DNA of 64,000 nucleotides from Streptomyces sp. NRRL WC-3618 (GCF_001280005.1 NZ_LGDW01000051.1:1-64000); one strand, 5' to 3'. Shown: positions 1-11,736, counted from the stretch's first letter. Notes: generated by a model not told the origin, from the letters alone. Numbers and translations: made by a program.

Positions 1-1115
1 CCAGCCCCCCGAGGCTTCACCATCCTCCGCAACTCCTCAGGCTCAACAGCCGACCCCCGCTTCTTCACGGTAAGCACCCCCACCCCCCGCTCCCGCAACA
101 GAGCCTTCAACCTCTTCACCCCGAACGGCAGTTCATCGGTGATCTCATAAACGGACGCATACGGCGTATCCCGCAACTCATCCGCCGTCACATAGGCGAT
201 CGTCTCGTCGACAAGCCCCCCACCGACCTCCTCGGCCACCTCCGCCACCAGATGCGCCCGAATGACGGCACCGTCGGGCTCGTACAAGTACCGCCCCACC
301 GCACGCACCTGAGGATTCGGCAGCCCCCGCCCGACCAGAACACGCGGCCCGGGCAGCAGAGTCGCCCGAACCACCCCGGGCTCGGTCCCGAACCACAGCA
401 CCGCTTCCTTCACGTCGCCACCGTCGGAGATCCACTCCGCCCCGGCGTCGGCGGGAATCGCCTCGTGCGGCACACCGGGCGCGATCTTCAACGCGGCCAG
501 CGGAGCCTTCCGCGCCGCCTCCACGGCCCACGACAACGGCGGTGAGTACGCCTCGGGATCGAAGATCCTGCCGCGCCCTCCACGCCGCGCGGGATCGACG
601 AACACCGCGTCGTACGGCGTCGTGTCGACGTCGGTGACGTCGGCCTCCCGTACCTCCACCAGATCCCCGATCCGGAGCGCCTCGACGTTCGCCCGGGCGA
701 CGGCGGCCGTGAGCGGATCCCGGTCCACGGCGAGGACCCGGATCCCGGCGCGGGCGAGCGCGAGAGCGTCGCCCCCGATCCCGCAGCACAGGTCCGCGAC
801 GGAGGTCACGCCCAACTCCCTGAACCGCTCCGCCCGGTACGCGGCCACGCTCGCCCTGGTCGACTGCTCGACGCCGTTGGGCGTGAAGAACATCCGCCCG
901 GCGTCCTCCGCACCGAACTTCGCCACCGCCCGCTGCCGCAGGCGTTCCTGGCCGAGCGCCGCCGAGACCAGCTCGGCGGGGTGCTCGCGGCGCAGCCGGG
1001 TGGCGACGGCCAGTTCACGGGCCGGTTCGGTACCGCGCACCTCGTCGAGGAGGGCGCGGCCGGCCGGGGTGAGCAGGGCGGCGAAGGCGGAGAGGGGAGA
1101 GGCGAGGTCGTTCAC
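1..1115 (-). CDS. Class I SAM-dependent methyltransferase with THUMP-like C-terminal domain (3' end cut by window)
   Basis: Read on the minus strand from a GTG at 1115 (N-terminus MNDLASPLSAFAALLTP); the frame stays open to the window edge, so the C-terminus is missing. After about 90 helical residues comes a Rossmann methyltransferase core: SAM-binding motif VADLCCGIGGDALALA, an acidic residue after strand 2 (AVDRDPL), and a motif IV-like VFVDPARRGGRGR. The C-terminal part (DETIAYVTADEL, LPFGVKRLKALLRERG) looks like the THUMP-like domain found in this actinobacterial family. Such proteins are presumed RNA methyltransferases; the substrate cannot be told from sequence. The upstream ATG at 1121-1123 runs into a stop after three codons, so the GTG is the better start. 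It lies head-to-head with the lipoprotein gene at 1206. Confidence 0.85.
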   Translation of the reverse strand, partial: MNDLASPLSAFAALLTPAGRALLDEVRGTEPARELAVATRLRREHPAELVSAALGQERLRQRAVAKFGAEDAGRMFFTPNGVEQSTRASVAAYRAERFRELGVTSVADLCCGIGGDALALARAGIRVLAVDRDPLTAAVARANVEALRIGDLVEVREADVTDVDTTPYDAVFVDPARRGGRGRIFDPEAYSPPLSWAVEAARKAPLAALKIAPGVPHEAIPADAGAEWISDGGDVKEAVLWFGTEPGVVRATLLPGPRVLVGRGLPNPQVRAVGRYLYEPDGAVIRAHLVAEVAEEVGGGLVDETIAYVTADELRDTPYASVYEITDELPFGVKRLKALLRERGVGVLTVKKRGSAVEPEELRRMVKPRGA

Positions 1116-1205
1116 CGGGTCATTGTGAGCCAGACGGTGGACGGCGTGCTTCCCGCACCGGTGTCGGAGCGTCCGCGCCGCGGGGCCCTGAGAAGATCCG
1201 ACACC

Positions 1206-1691
1206 ATGCGGACAGTAGGACAAAATGACAAAAGATGGCCCTCGGTGAGGCCGTGCGCCGGGACGGCCGCGGTGGCCCTCGCGGTCGGCTGTGCCGCGTC
1301 AGGCGCCCGGAAGCCGATCCGCCCGGCCCCCGCGCCCGCCGACCATCAGCGGCGGCTCCACGCGGCCCCGGCGCGAACCCTCGACACATACGCCCAGAAA
1401 CTGCGCCGTACGCCCGCCACCCGCCAGCCCTACGGCACCTACGACGAGGACACCCTGCGAGCCGCCAAGTCATGCGGCGTGAAGTACGTCCCGCTGGGGA
1501 ACGAGGAGTCCTTCGCGGACCGCTGGGACTACCGCGAGGGGGACCGGGACATCCATCCGGGTGACATCGTCCTCAGCCGCTTCCAGGGCAGGGGCGACGG
1601 AAAGGGCACGATGCCCGACATGATCCGCCGCTTCATGAAACCCGTCACCGCCAAGGGATACGCGGTGGCCCGCCGGGAGGACTACCTGTGA
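1206..1691 (+). CDS. Lipoprotein with truncated NodB (polysaccharide deacetylase) domain
   Basis: 161 aa from the ATG at 1206. The N-terminus has a basic start, a short hydrophobic stretch and a lipobox-like LAVGC, so it is probably an exported lipoprotein. The rest resembles only the last third of a NodB deacetylase: RQPYGTYDEDTLRAAKSCG and GDIVLSRF align with RPPYGTYDPTTLRAAGDCG and GDIVPV in the next gene. The metal-binding and catalytic motifs 1 and 2 (TYDDG, and the N/H-x-T-x-x-H box) are absent, so deacetylase activity is unlikely. Its stop overlaps the next start (GTGA), implying a two-gene operon and probably origin by duplication. It may be a decaying paralog or a non-catalytic sugar-binding partner. 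Confidence 0.75.
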   Translation: MRTVGQNDKRWPSVRPCAGTAAVALAVGCAASGARKPIRPAPAPADHQRRLHAAPARTLDTYAQKLRRTPATRQPYGTYDEDTLRAAKSCGVKYVPLGNEESFADRWDYREGDRDIHPGDIVLSRFQGRGDGKGTMPDMIRRFMKPVTAKGYAVARREDYL

Positions 1692-2473
1692 CCGCCCGCC
1701 CCCTGGCCGCCGCCGCACTTGCCGCCGCCCTCCTGACGGCGACGGCGACCGGCTGCGCCCAGTCCGTGGACCCCATCGAACGCCTCGGCAGAAAGGCGGC
1801 CCACGCGGCCCGGCAGGCGGCGCGCACGCACTCCCCGGCCGGCGACACGCACGCGTACCGCCGCTGGGGCCTGCCGTCCCCCCTGCCCCCGGCCCCGTCG
1901 TCCCCGTCCCCCCGCCCCCACCTCCGCGCGGCGGGCCCCGGCCTCCCTCCGGTCGTCGACCACGTCCCGACCCACGACAAGGTCGTCTTCCTCACCTACG
2001 ACGACGGCGCCGAACGCGACCCCCGGTTCGTCGACCTGGTCCGCGAACTGCGCCTCCCGGTCAGCGTGTTCCTCACGGACAGCGTCGTGGGCCCCGGCTA
2101 CGCCCACTTCGCCCGCCTGCGCCAGGTCGGCGCGAACGTCCAGAACCACACCCTGGATCACCAGCCCCTGCAAGGCCTCCCGTACGCCGGCCAGCGCGCC
2201 GAGATCTGCGGCCAACAGGACAAACTCCGAGAACGCTTCGGCCTCCGCCCCCGCCTCTTCCGCCCGCCGTACGGCACCTACGACCCGACCACACTGAGGG
2301 CGGCCGGAGACTGCGGAATCTCGGCGGTGGTGCTGTGGACGAAGGGTCAGAATCCACTCCGACCAGGGGACATCGTCCCGGTGGGCCCCCCACTGGTCGA
2401 GCGAACGGTGAGCCTGCTCAGACAAGTTCAGAACCGAGGCCTGAAGGTGGCCCGCCTGGAGGACTACCTCTGA
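1688..2473 (+). CDS. Polysaccharide deacetylase family lipoprotein
   Basis: 261 aa from a GTG overlapping the previous stop. The N-terminal export signal ends in TATGC, a plausible lipobox. A Ala/Pro-rich linker of about 60 residues leads to a complete NodB domain: motif 1 FLTYDDGAERD (catalytic Asp plus metal Asp), motif 2 NHTLDH (metal His pair), motif 3 RPPYGTYD, and the C-terminal strand LKVARLEDYL. Family members remove N- or O-acyl groups from cell-wall or extracellular polysaccharides outside the membrane; the substrate here is unknown. It is translationally coupled to the truncated paralog upstream. Confidence 0.85.
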   Translation: MTARPLAAAALAAALLTATATGCAQSVDPIERLGRKAAHAARQAARTHSPAGDTHAYRRWGLPSPLPPAPSSPSPRPHLRAAGPGLPPVVDHVPTHDKVVFLTYDDGAERDPRFVDLVRELRLPVSVFLTDSVVGPGYAHFARLRQVGANVQNHTLDHQPLQGLPYAGQRAEICGQQDKLRERFGLRPRLFRPPYGTYDPTTLRAAGDCGISAVVLWTKGQNPLRPGDIVPVGPPLVERTVSLLRQVQNRGLKVARLEDYL

Positions 2474-2493
2474 CAAATCCAGCCCGTTCCTAT

Positions 2494-2560
2494 CCCAGCC
2501 CGTCCGGCGTTTGAGGCGAGCGCGTCCAGCGCGAACGGGGGCCCGGTGGCAGAGCCCCCA
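2494..2560 (+). repeat. Dispersed Streptomyces intergenic repeat, copy 1
   Basis: This stretch (core CCGTCCGGCGTTTGAGG, then a tail ending in CCCCCA) recurs at 36541-36612. Both copies share the order core, small GC hairpin, then a run of G and C that can fold back on itself. Sequences with this core are, to my knowledge, common between Streptomyces genes. It follows the deacetylase gene and may form a terminator-like structure. The 2474-2810 gap otherwise holds the groES control region. Confidence 0.6.
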
Positions 2561-2639
2561 GTACCGACGCGCACACGGACGAACGGCCACTCATCCGGAC
2601 CCACGATCACTGGAAACCCCCGCGAAACCGTCGGCGGCA

Positions 2640-2666
2640 TTGGCACTCCGCTTGACCGAGTGCTAA
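2640..2666 (+). promoter_or_regulatory. CIRCE operator 1 (HrcA site)
   Basis: The half-sites TTGGCACTC and GAGTGCTAA are separated by exactly nine bases, matching the CIRCE consensus (TTAGCACTC-N9-GAGTGCTAA) at 17 of 18 positions. HrcA bound here would repress groES-groEL1. The probable -35 box lies in the spacer. Confidence 0.93.
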
Positions 2667-2679
2667 TCGCAGTCATAGT
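2652..2679 (+). promoter_or_regulatory. Candidate groES promoter (-35 TTGACC, -10 CATAGT)
   Basis: TTGACC at 2652-2657 and CATAGT at 2674-2679 are 16 bases apart. This puts the start site just before or inside the second CIRCE, so both operators flank the promoter as in other Streptomyces groES genes. Confidence 0.6.
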
Positions 2680-2686
2680 CTCAGGT

Positions 2687-2713
2687 CTGGCACTCCCCCC
2701 TGGAGAGTGCCAA
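2687..2713 (+). promoter_or_regulatory. CIRCE operator 2 (HrcA site)
   Basis: CTGGCACTC and GAGTGCCAA with a nine-base spacer form a second, slightly weaker CIRCE palindrome 47 bp downstream of the first. It covers the expected transcription start. Confidence 0.85.
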
Positions 2714-2810
2714 CAGCGACGGGCAGGTCCGGCACCCGCGACGACGGATCGACCTGGTCGCCACCTCAGACAGTTAACCCCGTGAGATCTCCGAAGGGGG
2801 AGGTCGGATC

Positions 2811-3119
2811 GTGACGACCACCAGCTCCAAGGTTGCCATCAAGCCGCTCGAGGACCGCATTGTGGTCCAGCCGCTCGAAGCCGAGCAGACCACGGCCTCT
2901 GGCCTGGTCATCCCGGACACCGCCAAGGAGAAGCCCCAGGAGGGCGTCGTCCTGGCAGTGGGCCCGGGTCGCTTCGAGAACGGCGAGCGCCTGCCGCTCG
3001 ACGTGAAGACCGGCGACATCGTGCTGTACAGCAAGTACGGCGGCACCGAGGTGAAGTACAACGGCGAGGAGTACCTCGTCCTCTCGGCTCGCGACGTGCT
3101 CGCGATCGTCGAGAAGTAA
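2811..3119 (+). CDS. groES: Co-chaperonin GroES (Hsp10)
   Basis: 102 aa from a GTG start. Full-length Cpn10 fold: [10 protein letters not shown] strand, mobile loop ([18 protein letters not shown]), VLAVGPG, and the C-terminal [19 protein letters not shown] and DVLAIVEK. It forms the heptameric lid of the GroEL chaperonin in the cytoplasm. Two CIRCE operators upstream indicate HrcA repression and heat induction. groEL1 follows 138 bp downstream on the same strand, the usual bicistronic layout. Confidence 0.98.
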   Translation: MTTTSSKVAIKPLEDRIVVQPLEAEQTTASGLVIPDTAKEKPQEGVVLAVGPGRFENGERLPLDVKTGDIVLYSKYGGTEVKYNGEEYLVLSARDVLAIVEK

Positions 3120-3164
3120 TTCACCCGGATTTGCCAGCATCACCAGCATTACCAGCACTGCAGT

Positions 3165-3220
3165 GAACTGCGCCCCTGGCCCCCGCGACTCTCAACAGCC
3201 GGGAGCTGGGGGCGCAGTTC
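3165..3220 (+). other. Strong inverted repeat between groES and groEL1
   Basis: GAACTGCGCCCC (3165-3176) pairs perfectly over 12 bp with GGGGCGCAGTTC (3209-3220), followed by GTTTCT. It may be an attenuating terminator or a processing stem giving more groES than groEL1 message. This is inference from structure only. Confidence 0.6.
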
Positions 3221-3248
3221 GTTTCTCCCACATTTCCGAGAGGGCTGA

Positions 3249-4880
<1,632 letters not shown>

Positions 4881-4903
4881 GCCACAGCTCACGCAGCACG
4901 AAG

Positions 4904-4936
4904 AACCCCCCCGTTCCTGGCCGGAACGGGGGGTTT
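4904..4936 (+). terminator. Intrinsic terminator after groEL1
   Basis: AACCCCCC-GTTCC pairs with GGAAC-GGGGGGTT around a five-base loop, ending in TTT. It lies 24 bp after the groEL1 stop and before the convergent gene ending at 5004. Confidence 0.85.
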
Positions 4937-5003
4937 CTCCCTTCGCGGGCGGTCACATGTTCCCCGTGCCCTACTGCTCCAACGACCCCGTTGACTCACG
5001 CGC

Positions 5004-5711
5004 CTACTGCTCCAACGAGTCCAGCGCCCCGAGCTGCCCCATCAGCCCCAGCCGGTCGTACTGCCACCAGCCCTCGACGATTTTCCCGTCCCCGTCGAAC
5101 CGGTGGATGGTCATGCCGGTCATCGAGGCCTGCCTGCCGCTGTTGGGAATCCCGAGGAACTCACCCCGCTGAGTCCCGTTCCACGTCCAGCGTGTGCAGA
5201 CCCGGTCGCCCTGGGCGATCTGTTCGTCAACGGTGAACGCGAAGTCGAAGGCCTCACGCCACATCTCCATCTCACGCCGGGCCGCGTCCAGCCCGATGAG
5301 ATCCTGTTCGTTGGCCGGATCATGGTCGTGGTAACTCTCCACGAACAGGTCGTTCAGCGCGGGCAGTTCACCCCGGGTGGCGACGACCTCGAAGAACCGC
5401 CGCGAGGAGTCCGCGCACAACGGCTCGTCCCGCACCACGTCCAGGTCGGTGAACGTCGGCATCTCGTCGCACAGGGCGACCATCTCCCGGAAGATCCTGT
5501 CGGTCTCCGGAAGGTTCGAGTTCCGCATCGCTTCCTCGTACGACGGGAACTCCACGATCTCGACGAAGTGCGACGAGTCCGAGAGATCCTTGCCGATCAC
5601 CGTGTGCGTCGCGGACCGCTTCCCCTTGGTCTGTTCGACCCAGGTGTCCATCAGCCGGTTCATCTCGTCGAACCGGCTGGTCTTGCAATCAATCAGCTGT
5701 ACGAATGTCAT
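5004..5711 (-). CDS. Two-domain SnoaL-like (NTF2 fold) protein with N-terminal ferredoxin-like domain
   Basis: 235 aa from the ATG at 5711 (MTFVQLIDCKTSRFDEM); an upstream in-frame start at 5753 would add 14 unlikely residues. Residues 1-95 resemble an ABM/Dabb-type alpha-beta-barrel domain. Residues 105-230 look like a SnoaL/ester-cyclase fold: FVESYHDHDP, the acidic helix, DRVCTRWTWNGTQRGEF, and the C-terminal DGKIVEGWWQYD. SnoaL-like proteins range from polyketide cyclases to uncharacterised hydrolases; no polyketide genes are nearby, so the substrate is unknown. The short-chain dehydrogenase gene lies 93 bp upstream on the same strand. Confidence 0.7.
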   Translation of the reverse strand: MTFVQLIDCKTSRFDEMNRLMDTWVEQTKGKRSATHTVIGKDLSDSSHFVEIVEFPSYEEAMRNSNLPETDRIFREMVALCDEMPTFTDLDVVRDEPLCADSSRRFFEVVATRGELPALNDLFVESYHDHDPANEQDLIGLDAARREMEMWREAFDFAFTVDEQIAQGDRVCTRWTWNGTQRGEFLGIPNSGRQASMTGMTIHRFDGDGKIVEGWWQYDRLGLMGQLGALDSLEQ

Positions 5712-5804
5712 AGCGCCGCCTCCGGCCCCCCTGGGTCGGGTACCTCTCTCCATACTCCCACCGGAGCAGCGCCACCACCTCTTTCACACCGGCCCGTAAC
5801 CGCG

Positions 5805-6578
5805 TCACTGAGGGCCGTACTTCCGCCCCGTCTTCGACGAGATCCCGCCCAGCAGCGCCCTGGGCGTCACCTTCACCACGCCCATCAGCGCCTTGTAGCG
5901 CGGGTCCGGAATCGACAGCGACTTGCCCCGGGACAGATCGGCGAGCGCCGCCGCGACCAGCTTGTCGGCGTCCAGCCACATCCAGTTCGGGATGTTGTCC
6001 GTCCCCATCCCGGCCCGCTCATGGAACTCGGTGCGCACGAACCCGGGAGCCAACGCCATCAGCCGCACCCCGCTTCCCGCCAGGTCCTTCGCCGCCCCCT
6101 GCGTGAACTGCACGACCCACGCCTTCGACGCCCCGTACGTACCGCGCGGCACGAAGGCGGCGACGGACGCCACGTTGACGACACCCCCACGCCCCCGCTC
6201 CCGCATGGCTTCGGCCGCCGCGCTGGTCAGCCGCAGCACGGCCTCGCAGTGCACCTTGAGCATCCTGAGTTCGTCCGCCATCGACACGTCGAGATAGCTG
6301 CCCTTGTTGCCGAACCCGGCGTTGTTGACCAGCAGGTCGACCGGGTTCTTGCGGTCGCTGAGACGAGCGGTCACCGCCTCGATGCCCGCCTCCGTCGCGA
6401 GGTCGGCGCTCAGTACCTCCGCCTCGATGCCGTGCCGGTCGTGCAGTTCGGTCGCCTGCTCGCCGAGCCGTTTGGCATCGCGCGCCACCAGAACGAGGTT
6501 GTGGCCGTCGGCCGCCAGCCGTCGTGCGAACGCGGCGCCGATTCCCGCGGTCGATCCTGTAATCAAAGCCGTTGTCAT
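5805..6578 (-). CDS. Short-chain dehydrogenase/reductase (SDR)
   Basis: 257 aa. Classical SDR features are all present: cofactor motif TGSTAGIGAAFA, NNAGF, catalytic Ser in NVASVAA, and YGASK with catalytic Tyr and Lys. ARD after the second strand suggests NADP(H) preference. The C-terminus carries the tail of the DltE/YqjQ-like SDR group (TPRALLGGISSKTGRKYG). The substrate is unknown. It is divergent from the LysR gene at 6862 across a 283-bp gap, so it is a natural candidate target of that regulator. Confidence 0.85.
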   Translation of the reverse strand: MTTALITGSTAGIGAAFARRLAADGHNLVLVARDAKRLGEQATELHDRHGIEAEVLSADLATEAGIEAVTARLSDRKNPVDLLVNNAGFGNKGSYLDVSMADELRMLKVHCEAVLRLTSAAAEAMRERGRGGVVNVASVAAFVPRGTYGASKAWVVQFTQGAAKDLAGSGVRLMALAPGFVRTEFHERAGMGTDNIPNWMWLDADKLVAAALADLSRGKSLSIPDPRYKALMGVVKVTPRALLGGISSKTGRKYGPQ

Positions 6579-6861
6579 GGCGCAAGATTAGTGACCCGTG
6601 CTGTGCCCGTCCGCCCTCTGCACGCTCCCTCCCTCTCGTGAAGTCCCCACCCGGTGCCCAGACGTAAGCCCTCGTCAGCGCCCATGCCGTTCCCGGACGT
6701 CAGTCGTACTTCTTCACATCCACACGCACCCGCACGACACTCGCCCCCGTACTCGAGGCGCGGACACGCATTCATGACCACGACCACACGCTGAGTCAGT
6801 CATCCCCAAAGTGTCGACGCATTAATCTCCTTCAAGCCCAAGGATCACTTATGATCGAGAA

Positions 6862-7761
6862 ATGATCGAAGCCCGTCATCTCCGTGTCCTGCGCGCCGTG
6901 GCCACCACCGGGTCGTTCTCGGCGGCGGGCCGTGCACTGGGCTGCACCCAGCCCGCCGTCAGTCAGCAGATGAAGGCGCTGGAAGCGTCGGTCGGCACCC
7001 CGCTGCTCATCCGCACCGGACGCGAGATGCGCCTGACCCAGGCGGGTGAGGCCCTCGTGCGCCACGCGGCGGGCATCCTCTCGGGCCTCACGGCGGCGGA
7101 GGAGGAGGTCGCCGCGATCGCCGGCCTGCGGGCCGGACGGGTCCGACTGGTGTCCTTCCCCAGCGGCAGCTCCACCCTCGTCCCGACCGCCCTTGCCGCC
7201 CTGCGCGCCGCCCACCCCGGCACCCGGGTCTCCCTGGAGGAGGCAGAACCTCCGCACTCCGTCGAACTGCTGCGCGAGGGCGACTGCGACGTGGCCCTCG
7301 CCTTCCGATACGAGGGCGCGGCGGGCGCGGGCGAGTGGGACGACCTGGTGGTCCGCCCCCTGCTCACCGACCGGCTCGTCGGTCTCGTACCCGAAGGGCA
7401 CCGGCTGTCCCGCGCGGAGTCGGTCGCCCTCGCCGAACTGGCCGCCGAGCCATGGATCGCCGGCTGTCCGCGCTGTCGGGGTCAGCTGGTCGAGGCCTGC
7501 GAGAGCGCGGGCTTCACGCCGCGCATCGACTTCGCGACCGACGACTACCCGGCGGTGGTCGGCCTGGTGGGCGCGGGTCTGGGCGTCGCGGTCCTGCCCC
7601 AGCTCGCCATCGAGTCCGTACGGCCGAGAGGTGCGCGCGCTGTGACGCTCGAACCGGCGGTCCGGCGGCAGATCGTCGCGCTGACGCTGCCCGACCTGGC
7701 GCAGGTGCCGGCGGTGGCGGCGACGCTGGATGAGTTGGCGCGGGCGGCGGCGCGAACCTGA
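6862..7761 (+). CDS. LysR-family transcriptional regulator
   Basis: 299 aa, the usual LysR length. The N-terminal winged helix-turn-helix is MIEARHLRVLRAVATTGSFSAAGRALGCTQPAVSQQMKALE in outline (recognition helix QPAVSQQM). From about residue 90 comes the periplasmic-binding-like effector domain (VRLVSFPSG, LVGLVPEGH, DDYPAVVGLVGAGLGVAVLP). CPRCRG near residue 205 is a Cys pair of unknown meaning. Upstream at 6828-6844 TCCTT and AAGGA form an inverted repeat across seven bases, a possible autoregulatory site. The SDR gene is transcribed divergently. The effector is unknown. Confidence 0.88.
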   Translation: MIEARHLRVLRAVATTGSFSAAGRALGCTQPAVSQQMKALEASVGTPLLIRTGREMRLTQAGEALVRHAAGILSGLTAAEEEVAAIAGLRAGRVRLVSFPSGSSTLVPTALAALRAAHPGTRVSLEEAEPPHSVELLREGDCDVALAFRYEGAAGAGEWDDLVVRPLLTDRLVGLVPEGHRLSRAESVALAELAAEPWIAGCPRCRGQLVEACESAGFTPRIDFATDDYPAVVGLVGAGLGVAVLPQLAIESVRPRGARAVTLEPAVRRQIVALTLPDLAQVPAVAATLDELARAAART

Positions 7762-7797
7762 GCAGGCGGGGCCCGGCCCTATCGAAGAAACGTTCCT

Positions 7798-8130
7798 TCA
7801 GTTGTTCGAACCCAAGGGTCCGCCAGCCGTTGCCGACGCCGACACCAGCCGGTTGCGGGCCCGCCCCATCAGTTCTTCGCGCTCGTCCTCGGTCAACCCG
7901 CCCCATACGCCATAGGGCTCGCGCACCGCCAGCGCGTGCGCCGCGCACTGCGCGCGGACCGGGCATCTCATGCAGACCTCCTTGGCCGAGTTCTCGCGAG
8001 CGCTCCGTGCCGCACCGCGCTCTCCCTCCGGGTGGAAGAAGAGCGAGCTGTCGACCCCACGGCAGGCTGCGAGGAGCTGCCAGTCCCAGAGGTCCGCGTT
8101 CGGACCGGGAAGGCGGGAGAAATCTGCCAT
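7798..8130 (-). CDS. whiD: WhiB-family iron-sulfur regulator WhiD
   Basis: 110 aa from the ATG at 8130 (MADFSRLPGPNADLWDWQ), preceded by AAGGGGA. The four Wbl cysteines that bind a [4Fe-4S] cluster are in AACRG, VCMRCPV and AQCAAH; the GVWGGLTEDER turn and a basic tail complete the family signature. Sequence and location next to bldM match WhiD, needed for late sporulation septation and spore maturation in Streptomyces. Wbl proteins typically act by binding the primary sigma factor. It is divergent from bldM across 404 bp. Confidence 0.9.
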   Translation of the reverse strand: MADFSRLPGPNADLWDWQLLAACRGVDSSLFFHPEGERGAARSARENSAKEVCMRCPVRAQCAAHALAVREPYGVWGGLTEDEREELMGRARNRLVSASATAGGPLGSNN

Positions 8131-8360
8131 TGCATGTCCCCTTGTTGCCGTTCTGGGCTGAGATAGTGGCCCCTGACCGTACAACTACGATCTAAGGATA
8201 TGAAAATATGACTCATTGCGAATCTAGCCTCAGACACCAATAAAAGGGAAGAAAAACGGCTGAATGGGGCATAGGTTGTGATGAAACGTTGAGGGTCTGT
8301 TGTGCATGTCTGCACCGTGTGCGCGCCCTCACGTAGAGTGCCGAAGACGACACACAGCCC

Positions 8361-8388
8361 CGTAACTCTTTCGAGTGACCATCGTTGA
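8361..8388 (+). promoter_or_regulatory. BldN-type (ECF sigma) promoter of bldM
   Basis: CGTAAC at 8361-8366 and CGTTGA at 8383-8388 are separated by 16 bases, matching the reported sigma-BldN promoter (CGTAAC-N16-CGTTGA) of bldM. Transcription would start near 8395, leaving a 5' UTR of about 140 bases. The gap 8131-8534 also has an AT-rich patch near 8200-8220, probably whiD promoter sequence. Confidence 0.85.
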
Positions 8389-8534
8389 GAGTGCGGAGGC
8401 GGTTGGAGGAACAAGCGCTCGGACGGGCGGCAGTACCCACTGCCGGGAAAATCGGTCGAGCGTCAACCGCACAGGTGACGATTAGTACCAGCCTGGAGGC
8501 TCAAGGTGACGCGCATCAGCTGCGGAGGGCGGTC

Positions 8535-9146
8535 ATGACATCCGTCCTCGTCTGCGACGACTCCCCGCTTGCCCGAGAGGCGCTCCGCCGCGCGGTCGCG
8601 ACCGTGCCCGGTGTCGAGCGCGTGACCACGGCGGCCAACGGGGAGGAAGTCCTCCGCCGCTGGGGTGCCGACCGTTCGGACCTGATTCTGATGGACGTAC
8701 GCATGCCCGGTCTGGGCGGCGTCGAGACGGTCCGGCGGCTGCTGTCCGCCGACCCTGGAGCGCGCATCATCATGCTCACCGTCGCCGAGGACCTGGACGG
8801 CGTGGCGCTCGCCGTCGCCGCCGGTGCCCGCGGCTATCTGCACAAGGACGCCTCGCGCGCCGAACTGCGGGCCACGGTGACACAGGCGCTGGCCGACCCG
8901 ACCTGGCGGCTCGCGCCGCGCCGACTGCGTTCGGCCGAGATGGGCGCTGCGCCCACGCTCACCGCGCGCGAGATCCAGGTCCTGGAAGGCATGAGTCACG
9001 GCCGGTCCAACGCGGAGATCGGACGCGAACTGTTCCTCTCCGAGGACACGGTGAAAACGCACGCCAGGCGCCTGTTCAAGAAGCTCGGCGCCTCAGACCG
9101 CGCGCACGCGGTAGCGCTCGGTTTCCGGTGGGGTCTGGTCCGTTAG
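8535..9146 (+). CDS. bldM: Response regulator BldM (orphan, development)
   Basis: 203 aa from the ATG at 8535 (MTSVLVCDDSPLAREALRRA); longer upstream starts add non-conserved sequence. Receiver domain residues 1-120: CDD acidic pair, phosphorylation-site region LILMDVRMPG, LTVAED, and HKDASRAEL with the Lys. C-terminal LuxR/NarL helix-turn-helix: LTAREIQVLEGMSHGRSN and SEDTVKTHARRLFKKLG. BldM controls aerial hyphae and, with WhiI, sporulation genes. No sensor kinase is adjacent, consistent with an orphan atypical regulator. A sigma-BldN promoter precedes it. Confidence 0.93.
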   Translation: MTSVLVCDDSPLAREALRRAVATVPGVERVTTAANGEEVLRRWGADRSDLILMDVRMPGLGGVETVRRLLSADPGARIIMLTVAEDLDGVALAVAAGARGYLHKDASRAELRATVTQALADPTWRLAPRRLRSAEMGAAPTLTAREIQVLEGMSHGRSNAEIGRELFLSEDTVKTHARRLFKKLGASDRAHAVALGFRWGLVR

Positions 9147-9312
9147 GTGGACCTCGCCGGGGCTAAAGAAGTCCCCGCCTGCCGCACGGTGGGCGGGGGT
9201 CGTGAAACGGCCCGCCGGGTGCCCGCTGCTCGTTTCGCCGCGGATGCCGCATCCTTGAGATGTGGAGTTCCTCGGGGACGAGTCGGTCGAGCGGAAGGGG
9301 AGGGCGCAGGAA

Positions 9313-9990
9313 ATGAGTTCCGGCGCACCTGCTCATAACGCTTCGGTGCACAACAACGGACGCGGTGCCACGGAGAGAGCGGCGCCAAGGCACCATGGTC
9401 CGATGCGCGACGACGAGGCGGCTTATGCCCATGGGGTGATTGGTGCGCTCGTCCACCGCGCCGTCGACGGGGACGAGCAGGCGACGCACGATCTGCTCGC
9501 CCATGTCCACCCCCTCGCCCTGCGCTACTGCCGCACCCGGCTGTCGAGACTGCCGGGCGACGCGCGCCACTTCGTGGAGGACCTGGCGCAGGAGGTCTGC
9601 GTCGCCGTACTCCTCGCCCTGCCGCGCTATCGCGACACCGGACGTCCGTTCGAGGCGTTCGTCTTCGCGATCGCCGCGCACAAGGTCGCCGACCTCCAGC
9701 GCGCCGCGATGCGTCACCCGGGTTCGACCGCCGTCCCCTCGGACGAGATGCCGGAACGCCCCGACGACTCCCTGGGCCCCGAGGAACGGGCTCTCCTCAG
9801 CAGCGACGCCGAATGGGCCAAGAAGCTCATGGCCAACCTCCCTGAGAACCAGCGTGAGCTGCTCCTGCTGCGCATCGCGGTGGGCCTCACGGCGGAGGAG
9901 ACGGGCCAGATGTTGGGAATGTCACCCGGTGCGGTGCGCGTGGCCCAGCATCGCGCCTTGAGTCGGCTGCGGGCGCTGGCGGAGCAGTAA
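9313..9990 (+). CDS. shbA: ECF-type sigma factor, ShbA-like
   Basis: 225 aa from the ATG at 9313; an in-frame ATG at 9403 would remove 30 unstructured residues and cannot be excluded. Region 2: [19 protein letters not shown] and [18 protein letters not shown]. Region 4: [21 protein letters not shown] followed by [17 protein letters not shown]. The position between bldM and guaB corresponds to ShbA, which drives transcription of the principal sigma gene hrdB in Streptomyces, and to SigD beside guaB2 in mycobacteria. The symbol rests on this synteny and on family resemblance. No anti-sigma gene is adjacent. Confidence 0.8.
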   Translation: MSSGAPAHNASVHNNGRGATERAAPRHHGPMRDDEAAYAHGVIGALVHRAVDGDEQATHDLLAHVHPLALRYCRTRLSRLPGDARHFVEDLAQEVCVAVLLALPRYRDTGRPFEAFVFAIAAHKVADLQRAAMRHPGSTAVPSDEMPERPDDSLGPEERALLSSDAEWAKKLMANLPENQRELLLLRIAVGLTAEETGQMLGMSPGAVRVAQHRALSRLRALAEQ

Positions 9991-10130
9991 CGGCCGCACC
10001 CGCGGCCCCCTTTTCCCGGCCCCCGGGTGAACGGCCGGGACGCCGAATCCGTACGAACAAGCGATTCCGTACGAACGTACGAAGCTCTGGGGCACCTCGC
10101 ACTGTGGAATTCGGGAGCCGCGCTTCCCGT

Positions 10131-11678
<1,548 letters not shown>

Positions 11679-11707
11679 GCGCGCGAGCGGTAACCGGACG
11701 TGCGAGG

Positions 11708-11736
11708 GGCGGTCCCGGAAGTACTCCGGGACCGCC
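11708..11736 (+). terminator. Intrinsic terminator after guaB
   Basis: GGCGGTCCCGG pairs with CCGGGACCGCC around a seven-base loop and is followed by TTTGT, 30 bp past the guaB stop. It separates guaB from guaB3. Confidence 0.88.
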
